Positions 22,520 through 32,849 of a DNA stretch of 64,000 bases are shown in pieces; the first letter of the stretch is position 1, and each line of letters opens with the position of its first letter. The translations under genes and the position numbers were made by a program. The stretch is from positions 32,955,984 to 33,019,983 of the forward strand of contig OX578155.1 of assembly GCA_951213105.1 (NCBI GenBank), read 5' to 3'. The notes under the pieces were generated by a model that ran no database searches, had not been told where the DNA came from, and was given only the letters and a program-made list of their open reading frames with translations. The DNA comes from Amaurobius ferox (lineage: Eukaryota > Arthropoda > Arachnida > Araneae > Amaurobiidae).

Positions 22520-24770
22520 ATTGTTTGGTAAAAGATAATTTTTCTCCAATTTTCGAGTTATTTTCCAAAAACGAATGCATTCCTAAGGCTGTTCAAAGAT
22601 GGGGTAATCTAATAAAGTTTAAAATCCAAAGAATTAAAATATATCCCAAAAGAGAATACTATATTATAAATCAGCCAAAAGGGAATGATATACTAAATTT
22701 ACATTTTTTAGCTACTCCGACTGATCGAGTTATTCTTGAAAAGCGAGTAAATTTCTATGGCGGGCCAAGGCGGGCTAGCCCGATAAGGTTCGAAATGCGA
22801 TGAAATATAATGTACCACAAAAGACAATGATATATTAAATTTAGACTTTCTATATGCTCCGAATTTTGAGTTATTCTCAAAAAACTATATATTCCTCTTG
22901 TTGGGCTCAAAACGGGCTAACCCGATGGGGTTCAAAATATAAATTAAAATCCATCCAAAAGGAAATGATATACAAAATTCACATTCTTTAGCTACTTCGT
23001 TTGATCGAGATATTCTGGAAAAGCGAGTAAATTTCTTTGGTGGGCCAAGACGGGCTAGCCCGATAAGGTTCGAAATGCGATGAAATATAATATACCACAC
23101 AGGGCAATGATATATTAAATTTAGACATTCCAGATGCTCCGAATTTTGAGTTATTCTCAAAAAACGATATATTCCTTTTGTTGGGCTCAGGACGGGCTAG
23201 CCCGTTGGGGTTCAAAATATAAATTAAAATCCATCCAAAAGGTAATGATATACAAAATTCACATGCTTTAGCTACTTCGTTTGATCGAGATATTCTGGAA
23301 AAGCGCGTAAATTTCTTTGGCGGGCCAAGACGGGCTAGCCCGATAAGGTTCGAAATGCGATGAAATATAATGTACCACAAAAGACAATGATATATTAAAT
23401 TTAGACTTTCTATATGCTCCGAATTTTGAGTTATTCTCAAAAAACGATATATTCCTCTTGTTGGGCTCAAAACGGGCTAACCCGATGGGGTTCAAAATAT
23501 AAATTAAAATCCATCCAAAAGGAAATGATATACAAAATTCGCATTTTTTAGCTACTTCGTTTGATCGAGTTATTCTGGAAAAGCGAGTAAATTTCTTTGG
23601 TGGGACAAGACGGGCTAGCCCGATAAGGTTCGAAATGCGATGAAATATAATATACCACAAAAGACAATGATATATTAAATTTAGACATTCTATATGCTCC
23701 GAATTTTGAGTTATTCTCAAAAAACGATATATTTCTCTTTTTGGGCTCAAGACGGGCTAGCCCGATGGGGTTCAAAATATAAATTAAAATCCATCCAAAA
23801 GGAAATGATATACAAAATTCACATTCTTTAGCTACTTCGTTTGATCGAGATATTCTGGAAAAGCGAGTAAATTTCTTTGGTGGGCCAAAACGGGCTAGCC
23901 CGATAAGGTTCGAAATGCGATGAAATATAATATACCACAAAAGACAATGATATATTAAATTTAGACATTCTAGATGCTCCGAATTTTGAGTTATTCTCAA
24001 AAAACGATATATTCCTCTTGTTGGATTCAAGACGGGCTAGCCCGATGGGGTTCAAAATCTAAATTAAAATCCATCCAAAAGGAAATGATATACAAAATTC
24101 ACATTCTTTAGCTACTTCGTTTGATCGAGATAATATGGAAAAGCGAGTAAATTTCTTTGGTGGGCCAAGACGGGCTAGCCCGATAAGGTTCGAAATGCGA
24201 TGAAATATAATATACCACAAAAGACAATGATATATTAAATTTAGACATTCTAGATGCTCCGAATTTTGAGTTATTCTCAGAAAACGATATATTCCTCTTG
24301 TTAGGTTCAAGACGGGCTAGCCCGATGGGGTTCAAAATCTAAATTAAAATCCATCCAAAAGGAAATGATATACAAAATTCACATTCTTTAGCTACTTCGT
24401 TTGATCGAGATATTCTTGAAAAGCGAGTAAATTTCTTTGGTGGGCCAAGACGGGCTAGCCCGATAAGGTTCGAAATGCGATGAAATATAATACACCACAA
24501 AAGACAATGATATATTAAATTTAGACATTCTAGATGCTCCGAATTTTGAGTTATTCTCAAAAAACGATATATTCCTCTTGTTGGGCTCAGGACGGGCTAG
24601 CCCGATAAGATTTTTAATCCAAAGAGTTAAAATATACAGCAAATGACAAGCATATGCTAAACTTAGAATTTTTAGATACACCTGTTCTGGAGTTATACCA
24701 AAAAGTAAAGTCATTTGGCGGGCCCAGGACGGGCTAGCCCGATAAGCTTCAAAATCGAAAGACTTGAAAT
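22520..24770 (-). repeat. Right-arm satellite, 280-bp higher-order repeat
   Basis: About 16 monomers of ~140 bp lie in opposite orientation to the left array. The core CGGGCTAGCCCG recurs at about 22768, 22913, 23049, 23191, 23329, 23471, 23609, 23751, 23889, 24031, 24169, 24311, 24449, 24591 and 24728. Alternate monomers form 280-bp dimers that are nearly identical from ~22930 to 24600. Open frames of up to 160 codons recur every 280 bp on the minus strand, but the period is not a multiple of three, so they are by-products of the repeat. Confidence 0.92.
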
Positions 24771-25269
24771 GTACCACAAGAGAAAACGTCATACCGAATT
24801 TCACGTTACTGTGATGAATGAATTTGATGATTTTGGATCTCAAATGTTTGAACGACCACAGATAAAGCTAAATAAAATTTTTAAAATATGGATATATCCC
24901 TAGGTCAATCTCTCTGAAAATCAATTGACTTTTTGTGTATACCACTTGCAATAATTAATCCAAATTTCAGACAAATTCTTCAATTATTTCCAAAGATATC
25001 AATCATTTCGTTTGAATTAAATTCCCATTAGTTTCAATGTTAACTCCTCCGCTTTAGACCGCTTATTCGAGACCAACGCCGTCTGGCGTAGGCGGTTTTT
25101 AGGGAACCTGTTTTTAGCCTCGGTCGGCACACTATCCCTTCTAGCCACTGTACCCAAGGTATATGGAAGTAAGAGAGGTAGGCCATTCGCTTCTGGCAAC
25201 CTACTCCTCTCCAGAGTTCTTGGAATTACTGACGTCACTGGTCCCTAGCCGGACCTGGAATGTGTCGAT

Positions 25270-26271
25270 GGAATAGACTGGGAAAATGTGTCGATGTTTT
25301 TAACTCTCCCGTTCCTAATGATGAAAATAAATCAAAGCGCTCAGCTTTTGGAAATAATATAAATGACCAAATATAAATTCTGAGTCAAATGCAAGCGGAT
25401 ATTACGGAACTCCGAGTCATTTCTAAGACTTCAATACTGCCTTTCCAAAAAGGCATTCTTGTTTCAATAGCAAGCTTAACAGGACTTTATGATGACATGA
25501 AAGAAAATAATATTAAATACATAATGACAAGTAGAGTCAATCAAGATGCCTTAGAAAATATATTTTCCCAAATTAGAGGTCTTGTACGATTTTATAACCA
25601 TCCTCTTGCTACTGATTTCAAATCCCGACTTAAAACATTATTGCTTGGGTCTAAGCTTCCTATGCCAATAAATACAAATGTGGAAAATGACCAAGATCAA
25701 ACACTAACTACGACTTTATTTTTCAAATTAGAAGAAAAAGACGATGCAGTCAGCATTACTGCAGATATTGAGCCTCAACATGACATTCATTTCAGTCCTG
25801 ATGTAAATGATAAAAAAGCCTTTTTTTTTTTTTTTTTTTTTTTTTGCAGAATATTTGGCATATCGTCACAAAGAAGCGAAATTAGGAACTTATTCGTATC
25901 TAGTGGAATCAGCATCCGAAAATGACAAAAAATGGATTGAATCTTTAGCAAGAGGTGCTTTAATTGCTCCACATGATACCTGGGTAGAAACAGTCACCAA
26001 ATTAAAAGATATATTTTTAAAACTTCGCGGAAATTTTATTTCTAATTCATGAAATATTTTAGAGAACCTCCAACTGAAAATAAAAGAACAACTTCCTGAA
26101 ATAGCTCTTGATGTTGTAAGAACATATACCAGAACCAGAACCTTCTTTCGAATAAGGCACATAAATGAACAGATGAAAAGGAACGTCATGAAAAGAAAAG
26201 CTGAAAGAATTTCTGGTCATTCACGTGAAGAAATGAAAAATAAGCAATGGAGAGAGAGCTTTAAATTTTAA
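25270..26271 (+). pseudogene. P-element superfamily (THAP9-like) transposase, C-terminal half
   Basis: The first part reads VDVFNSPVPND, then (open frame 25389-25925) LPFQKGILVS, MTSRVNQDALENIFSQIRG and HPLATDFKSRLKTLLL. The RVNQDxLENxFxxIRG block is characteristic of P-element/THAP9 transposases. A run of ~23 T followed by GCAG (25818-25847) then leads to a second frame with YLAYRHKEAKLGTYSYLVES and, after a stop, VRTYTRTRTFFRIRHINEQM, the family's C-terminus. The T-run plus CAG resembles a 3' splice site, so part of this may be a real intron edge. The THAP domain and first catalytic region are absent, and stops near 25375 and 26050 show decay. It lies just outside the foldback element. Confidence 0.82.
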
Positions 26272-27640
26272 GGTTTACTCATGACCTAGTAGGTAGGAAT
26301 TGACGGGCTGCGTGTGTTATATTTTCATGGTTTTCCTAACATGTAACATAAATGTAACGCAGCTTCCCTTAAAAAGTCCTCCATGAAGGCGTTTCCTTTA
26401 TAGAATGGCCATTTTAAAATTATCCTTCTCTCCCATAAGGGAAAATCCGTAACCCAGTCATTTGGTCACTGACCTTTGTAACACCAGAATTAGGTGAAAG
26501 ATCGTGAGATCAAATCTAGTAAAGTCTCTGAAGAGGTATTGGGAGATATACCCCCCCCCCCACCAGAAACCTATCGAAAACTATTGAAGCTAGAAGGAAG
26601 GACATTAGGAGAAATAGGAAACAACTCATTTCATTATAGCCCCCCCCCCCCCATTTTTTCTGTCGACGCAATTGATTAAAACCTACTGACTGGTTGGACG
26701 TGTTAGTTTTCATTGATTTTCAAATATATAGCGTAAATAAGGCACAATTTCGGTAGATGTTCCTTTATGAAAGGCATTTTTAAAATCTGGTCACAGCTGA
26801 ACTTATCTAATCAATATCTCGTCCTATCTCTTTACTTTTTTAAATTTTAAAATTTTTTTATTATGAAGTACCCATATTCAAAAATTGCCTATCGTTATAT
26901 GAAATTCAGTGCTCATTTAATTTCTTGAATAATGCAATTTTTTGACCAACATGAAACAATAATAATACATAATTAAAGAAAAAAATTGTACTGATCTTTT
27001 GTATCGTACAAAATATGATTTCCACATTTGTTCGCATTTGGAGAAGTCTTTAAATAATTGGATTTCGTACACATATCAATTTCATTATGAAAAAAAAAAA
27101 TAATACGAGCATTTTTCTGTCTGAAATCTTTAAGGACGTCACATATTTATTTATTTCTATAATTCTGAAAACAGATTTTGAATTACATTCAGAAAGTCAT
27201 TTACTGTCTTCTAATTTATTTTATCATGTTAAGTCGTCTACAAGCATGATATTTTAAAGCAGTTCAATAAAAATGGACAGGTTTTGTTGGCTTATTATTC
27301 TAGTCTCAGAATAGTGCCTTGTATTTAAGCTAAATCCTCCGCTATTTTACTATGCACTTATTAAAGAAAAACTAATAACAATTTTAAAATGCAGAAAATA
27401 TTTTAACATAGTTTAAACAGCTCAATTGCTAATGTCATCGTTAGAGATGCTTAAAAACAACTCTAACAATACAGTCCTAAATAAAATTTACCATAACAAG
27501 TTTTATTTAATATTATATTCTTATATATGAATAATGAAATCTAATCTATCATTTACTCGGTGGAAATTTCAATATACTATATGATGTATATTTAAATTAA
27601 GAAAATTGCTGCGGTATTCAATGTATTTCTTATGACAGCA
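26272..27640. other. Intergenic AT-rich DNA
   Basis: No gene is recognised. Two poly-C runs (26550-26560 and 26641-26652) and short open frames across them are the only features. P-element ends are not identifiable. Confidence 0.6.
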
Positions 27641-27734
27641 ACGGGCTACGGACCTGTCTTTGGGATCAGGGACGTCAGTAGCGAAGGGAGGGGAGAATTC
27701 CAGCTGTTGGCGTACAATCTTTGGCCAACCTTAC

Positions 27735-28885
27735 ATTTCAATAGACCTTGGTTCACCCCCATAGGAGGTTATATCATCATCGTTAACATAGGATTTCGCA
27801 TAGACACTAGCATTCGTGGAGTCACCCATCGCAGCTATGACGTAAAAAATGCTAAACTGCTAGATTTGGCTACTATTTCTCAATTGGCAATTTTATGTTA
27901 ATGCGGCCAAAAAAATTACGGAACTGTACTTTTATAATTTTTTTAAACTATAAACCTGATCACCATTTAAAAATACTTTTATCTGTAATATGTTTAAATT
28001 TAAATAAATAAACATAGATACATATTTAATTCATGCAATCATAAACTAAATAAAAAATTGACGCATTGCATCACTGTAAATCATTATGCACCAAAAATTA
28101 TAAGCTAACATTCCCAAAAGACTGAAATATTATATAACATTTTCAGCCTAAAAAGTATACTAGCGTGTTGATTGTTAAAATGCTTAGTTCTTAATTTATT
28201 CTGTGATGCTGTTAATATAATCTTTTTTAAATACACTAATATCTTATAATAAATAACAAATTTACATAAATGCATTATCAAAGTTGTCGAACTCAATCGT
28301 TAATTACAAAGAGGGGATTATTTTCCTTATTACGTCAGTTAGTAAAAAGCATGTAAAATACATACATATTCAATATCAAATTCAACTCACTCTAGATAAA
28401 GCTATCCAAATATCAATTTTTATACATTTTATATAAATGCGGAAAAGGTTTTTAAACTAATAATGCCACTGCTTCTTAGAATTTAGTCTAGTTGGCAGTG
28501 ATAATACTGCACGAATTTCTTATAATGAACACGTGTATAGAATGAAATATGGGATGGATAACAAATAATATTTTTATTTATATAAAAATAAATTACATAC
28601 CTTCTAATCCCTTTTCTTTTTGTAATCCATAAAATATAAAATAATTTATTATAAAATCCAAAATAGGAGCGAAAGTATGTTTTCCACGTGCAAATATGTG
28701 ATGACAGAACAAAGTTCTTACAAGGGTTCTGCGTTCAGTGCCATTACGGTTATATTAGCAGAACGTCTTGGCAAAAACTGTCACAAACCATGGCCTAACG
28801 TGCCAACCTTGATATTGGATTTATTTTGGGTGGCGGCTGAGTCCGCTGCGGTAGCGAGTGAAACATCTGTATATATTAGTCTGCG
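27735..28885 (-). mobile_element. Family E copy, reverse
   Basis: It runs from the 'cccataggaggttat...ataggatttcgcatagacactag' block, through the palindrome at ~28122, to ATATATTAGTCTGCG at 28885 (left terminus as complement, one change). The outer ~30 bp of the right terminus are lost or diverged. A further E fragment in the opposite sense (28980-29060) ends ATAATATTCT. Confidence 0.65.
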
Positions 28886-29060
28886 GTCGCCAGATCTAGT
28901 AGCCGAGCGTTTATTACGTTACAGCTGCGATTAAAGCTCCTCTATATACGTAGTATAGGAGCTCTAGCTGCGATAATTGACTCCTCGAACGCTAGTGTCT
29001 ATGCTAAATCCCATGTTATAGATGTTGCCATGGGATCCTGCTGAATATAATATTCTATTC

Positions 29061-29504
29061 CTACTGTAGTCCAGTCAATGAATGTGATGGGAGTGCGAAA
29101 TCACAAATAATGTATAACAAACTAATCTTATTCAGATTCGCTTGTTCAAGTAATCCCACTATACATTTCAGGTATGCTAGCTAGTAGCTAGTACACAATG
29201 TGGTTTGTTGAAGGAGTCCCTAGTCGATCAGACTTTAACCTTCGGTATGATAATGTTATCTGACAAACATGACATCAATTGAGCTGAACAAGTATTGAAA
29301 TATGAGAAAGACAGCAAACTCAGCAGTGCTGCCATCTATGAGTTAAGAGCGGCACAAAAAACAGGGGAAGAAGGAATTGCAGGAAGCATTACAGAAAAAG
29401 GTTTAAGTGAATAAAGATATCATAAAATTTGAAAGTTTAAAGATTTAATAAATTTAAAATTTAAGAATTTAAAAGGATATGGAAGGATCAGGAAATTATA
29501 AAGC
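29061..29504. other. Unassigned segment between repeats
   Basis: No feature recognised. The right part is AT-rich with 'aatttaaaatttaagaatttaaaag' and leads into the LINE remnant. Confidence 0.5.
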
Positions 29505-30390
29505 TCAGGGGGGATAAAAAAGAACAGCTCGCGGCCGCTTTCGATGCCTCCGAGGGTCATAATCAGTAATATTGAAGAGGGTTTCATTTCTAATTGTTGG
29601 GATGTTATCGAAGAAATTAGATGAAAGTTTTTTGATGGTGTACTTGATGGTTTTAAGATTGAAATCGTTACGAATCACGTCGTTACGTAGGAATCTCGGA
29701 GCTCTTCTGATAGTACGTAGGACCCTATTTTGCTCAATTTGGACTTTATTTAAGTTAGTCTTGCTGGCAAACCCCAAACAGGGCAGGCATAAAGGAGGAG
29801 AGGGAGGATGATCGATTTATAGAGTAGAATTTTATTTTTAAGGTCAAGATGGTTGGAGTAGAGAAGATGGTTTAGGGAGCCGGCTAGCATTTTTGATTTT
29901 TTCGTGATATAGTTAATGTGATCGTTCCAGGTGAGGCGACTGTCTAAGAGGACACCAAGGTATTTTGCTGAGCGGTTAAAGCAGACTGGCTGATTGCAGA
30001 TGTTTATGGGGGGGGAATCTTTTCCATGAGAAGAAGATGGCCTGTGATTTGATAGGGTTGATTTTAATTCTCCATTTTTTGTAGTAAGACTCGAGAAGTG
30101 ACATATGGTTTTGGAGGTGGGAGTGCAGATAGTTTGTGTTCTGATGTGCGGAGATGATGCAAGTATCATCTGCGTACATGCAGAGGGTGGAGTGGGGCGC
30201 ACGGGGGATGTCGTTTGCGAAGATATTAAAAAGAAGGGTGGCAAGAATTGAACCTTGGGGGACGCCGGCTTTAATGGGTTTTTTAGTGGAGAGGGTATTA
30301 AGAATGCGAACGTGGAAGTTTCGATTTTGAAGATAAGAATTGATAATTTGGTTAGGGGGGGGGTATTGATTTGGATGGAACATTTTAATT
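29505..30390 (-). pseudogene. Second jockey-like LINE family, RT C-terminal fragment
   Basis: Three overlapping minus-strand frames together encode the end of an RT: AGVPQGSILATLLFN, CMYADDTCIIS (catalytic YADD), KWRINPIKS-like KWRIKINPIKSQ, AKYLGVLLDSRLTWNDHI, LLYACPVWG and TIRRAPRFLRNDVIRNDF. At least two frameshifts separate them (near 29770 and 29990). The protein differs clearly from the LINE at 14956-16101, so this is another jockey lineage. Everything before the SVPQG-type motif is missing. A NotI-type GCGGCCGC lies near its end (29531). Confidence 0.85.
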
Positions 30391-30765
30391 ATAAAATATT
30401 TCCTGTTTATTTATTTTTGGTTGATGTATAAAAGTCTTTTAAAATCCATTTTTCCCACTTAGTGAGATGTAAACGTATCACCTAAAAGCAGGAATGTCTA
30501 ACTCAATCTTGTAAAGTGCCAATTTTTTATTTCAAACTATATCAGCGGCCGAGATGCAATGTAACACAAATTTTAAATAAAAAAATATTTTATTTAAATT
30601 AAAATTGTACATTGAAATTAAAATGGCATTCAGTCATAACGGTTAAATACCAGCGCATTATTTCCGACATCCAGATACTTGACACCTTTTCAGCTTCATT
30701 ATGTCATCGAGGTTTGGCGTAAAAGCTGTTTTACAGACTTTGGGAAATAACTGAAGATCCTGCAA
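30391..30765 (-). pseudogene. Charlie-type hAT remnant (copy 3)
   Basis: It matches 13060-13400 in order: the 'ggttgatgtataaaagtcttttaaaa' flank, the degraded terminal repeat (30490), then 'tcataacggttaaa' and 'gacaccttttcagcttcatta'. The match fades around 30765, where Tc1 sequence begins, so the Tc1 element appears to have landed in this remnant. Confidence 0.5.
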
Positions 30766-31790
30766 TACATTTTGCCAGGCATTCCTCAATTGTTGCTCCA
30801 CATCTATTACATTTCGAGGTGCCCGAATCTGGCTGCCTAGCAAGTCCCATACATGTTCGATTAGCGAAAGGTCTGGTGACCCTGCTGGCCAAGGAACAGT
30901 ATCAAAAGCACGGAGACAGTCCACATATATGCGAGTCGTATGTAATGTGGCATTATCTTTTTGGGAAAATTTCCACCCAGAATGGCGTGCCATGAAGGTA
31001 ACGCAAACGGCCACAGGATTTCATTAACATATCATTGAGCTATTAAAGTTGTACGCAATATGACTAGTGTGACCTGTTGTCGTAAGAAATAGCCATAGCA
31101 CCTCCACACACGTATCCGATGGTCATATGCTGAAAGACTGAAGCGTGATTTATCGCTGAACACAATGGGATGCCAATCTGCAGGCCCGCCATGATGCTCG
31201 GCTACGACACCACTCCAAACGACTCTGTCGATGTTATGGGGTTATAGGCAAACCCCAGGGTTAAAGTCCGTCGTGAGCGTAAGCCCCACCTCAGTCAAGC
31301 ACCGTGAAATGGTGGAAGGTTCCACAGGTGGTATGGAATAGACTGTAGGACTTAAGATGGTTGACCAATGATGACGTTGTGTCAGTTCGGGCCGGTCGCA
31401 CAATCATCCGATCTTACCTCGCATGCGTGCACCTTGGCCTTCCAGGGCCTTCGTTCCGCGGATGAGTTCCTTGCAGCAACCATTTCTGCCAGCACCTTTG
31501 CACAGCAGTGTCCGTTCGGTGCATGTCGCGGCCTATTGGTCTGTATGACCAGCCAGTTTTACGCATCCCGATTATACAACCATGTTCGAACTCGTCTAAT
31601 TGCTTATAAGGTCTTCGGCAACGTCGCAACGGCATTATTGGTTGTGTCTCTATGGAACTGCAATACCGATCACGAGCAAAGATAAACCGTTCACATTTTT
31701 AATCCGTTTCATAGGATGCTAGTTGAGCAGTAGAAAATCGCTCTATGACCGGTGTTAACACTAAACGGCCTTTCAAATTTAATCATTTGC
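30766..31790 (-). pseudogene. Tc1-like transposase, decayed
   Basis: The minus-strand N-terminus (31635-31414) reads a Tc1-type helix-turn-helix (RRPYKQLDEFEHGCIIGM, ending GPGRPR, the usual AT-hook). The middle is frameshifted but shows PADWHPIVFSDKSRFSLS, the first catalytic Asp. The C-terminal frame (31014-30658) has FSQKDNATLHT (second Asp) and PDLSLIEHVWDLLG (the Glu of DD34E). The last ~20 codons are fused to older hAT sequence. Length and motif order match Tc1 transposases of ~340 aa; several frameshifts and stops make it non-functional. A likely element end lies near 31741-31790 ('gtgttaacactaaacggcc'). Confidence 0.85.
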
Positions 31791-31859
31791 ATACTTGATA
31801 TAAAAGAATATGCATGCGAAATTTCGAAATGATCGGATTATTTTTTAGGGGTGTTTCGT

Positions 31860-31920
31860 TTTCTTTATTTTTTTTCTTTTCTTTCTTTCTTTCTTTCTTA
31901 TTTTTTTTTTTTTTTTTTGC
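31860..31920. repeat. (TTTC)n and poly-T low-complexity tract
   Basis: A pure pyrimidine stretch with five or more TTTC units followed by ~17 T, ending in TTGCAA. It lies ~70 bp before a candidate splice acceptor. Confidence 0.8.
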
Positions 31921-31988
31921 AAAAGAGTGTATATTGCTATTGTATATACATTGTTTGAAAGAAAGCAGTGGTTGGTTCTTCATTGCAG

Positions 31989-32111
31989 ATTGATGTGGAT
32001 GGAAAATGGAGATATTTCTGGCAGCCTTATTCGCCGATTGAATGGGTGATTAGAATACTGTTGGTTCAAGATTGCTTAATGATGAAATGGAAACAACGTA
32101 ATATGCGTCAA
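31989..32111 (+). other. Candidate internal exon (plus strand), unrecognised
   Basis: A 123-nt open segment is bounded by CATTGCAG (ending 31988) and GTAAGT (from 32112), both consensus splice signals. It encodes 41 codons in phase 0/0, beginning IDVDGKWRYFWQPYSPIEW. No family is recognised. It lies inside the inferred locus of the CUB gene on the opposite strand, so chance cannot be excluded. Confidence 0.25.
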
Positions 32112-32344
32112 GTAAGTAGATATAACCCTAAAAAATCTTTGGGTTCATCTTTATTTTCAATACAAAACAAGCCGAAACCTGAACCTCCATATGAAAGCTA
32201 GCTATCTATCATTTGAGCGTTCATTCTTGATCACACTCAAGAGGAACATTCAAAGATTTCTTAAACTATTAGTCTATTGATCTACACACTAAACAAACGT
32301 GGCCATATTTACACATAACATTACATAGTTTCCAAGTTACTTTT

Positions 32345-32458
32345 AGATTGTACGCAAAACCAGATTAATTATTGAAAATTACTTACATTCCGAAGCAACA
32401 AAGATTGTACGCAAAACCAGATTAATTATTCAAAATTACTTACATTCCGAAGCATCAA
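32345..32458. repeat. 57-bp tandem duplication spanning a splice donor
   Basis: Two copies (32345-32401 and 32402-32458) differ at about two positions. On the minus strand each contains the exon end CTTCGGAAT and the donor GTAAGT of the CUB exon, so the donor is present twice. Confidence 0.85.
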
Positions 32459-32574
32459 AGAACTGGTAATTTGCAATAAAACCGTCTCGAGCCACGCTTC
32501 CGTCTGCGACAAATTTCACAATGATACTTTTATCCATTGAAATTAGGACGGGAGGCATTACAGTTCCACAGTAC
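32444..32574 (-). CDS. CUB-domain gene, exon with the domain's second half
   Basis: Minus-strand exon between an acceptor TTAACTTTCAG (before 32574) and a donor AAT|GTAAGT (after 32444), 131 nt. It encodes YCGTVMPPVLIS, then DKSIIVKFVADGSV and GFIANYQFF, and ends at a Cys codon split by the intron. This is the C-terminal half of a CUB fold, with the conserved YCG, the 'vkFvaDgSv' strand and the 'GF.a.Y' ending. CUB domains are extracellular beta-sandwich binding modules in proteases, receptors and developmental proteins; which of these it belongs to cannot be told. Its phase does not join directly to the exon at 36461-36642, so a small exon of ~10 residues is expected between them. The donor lies in a 57-bp duplication. 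Confidence 0.8.
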
Positions 32575-32771
32575 CTGAAAGTTAACCTCAGTGAATATCC
32601 TTGAATCGTGTATAAAATGCATACATTTTCCTGTTTTTTTTTTCTAAACATGAATTTTCACTGATGTTGTTCTATATTTTCGCTTAACGAACTTGACGGG
32701 TGGAGGGAACACTGTAAACTTTTGCTAAGCTAGTCGTTTCACATATTAAACACTATCGGTAGTTAAAATGT

Positions 32772-32844
32772 ATTGGTTTATTAAAGCTTTTGCTTTAATA
32801 AACCAATTATTAGTTTATTAAAGCTTTTGCTTTAATAAACTAAT
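32772..32844. repeat. Two tandem perfect hairpins
   Basis: Arms of 16 bp (32772-32787 with 32792-32807, and 32809-32824 with 32829-32844), each around a TTTT loop. The stems differ by one base pair: ATTGG/CCAAT in the first and ATTAG/CTAAT in the second. They lie in the inferred CUB intron. Confidence 0.9.
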
Positions 32845-32849
32845 AATTT

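Larger units (their letters stand above)
19055..25152. mobile_element. Foldback DNA transposon with satellite arms (family G)
   Basis: The element is bounded by TACAGTG at 19055 and CACTGTA at 25152, with CCCAAGG on both outer sides (19048-19054 and 25153-25159), a 7-bp target duplication. The two ends are inverted repeats: ~345 bp of flank with the blocks 'ctagaa', 'atagtgtgccgac' and 'gccagacggcg', then a ~140-bp satellite (11 monomers left, ~16 right), then inner inverted blocks around 'acattagttctc' and 'attcgatcgtcgaccc' (left ~21090-21165, right ~22430-22520). The central loop of ~1.1 kb has no recognisable protein. Known foldback elements such as Galileo (P superfamily) have long, repeat-containing arms and 7-bp duplications; that assignment is inference. 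A solo end lies at 9511-9828. Confidence 0.85.

Noticed and set aside
22885..24843. Series of 73-160-codon minus-strand frames repeating every 280 bp
   Set aside because: They are readings of the satellite; the 280-bp period is not a multiple of three, so no long repeat protein results and frames end within two units.
19055..25152. CRISPR-like regular repeats
   Set aside because: The units are ~140 bp with no short repeat/unique spacer pattern; they are satellite monomers in eukaryotic DNA.
26272..27640. Possible long diverged duplication (26305-26430 against 26700-26800)
   Set aside because: Similarity is only a few short AT-rich words and not convincing.
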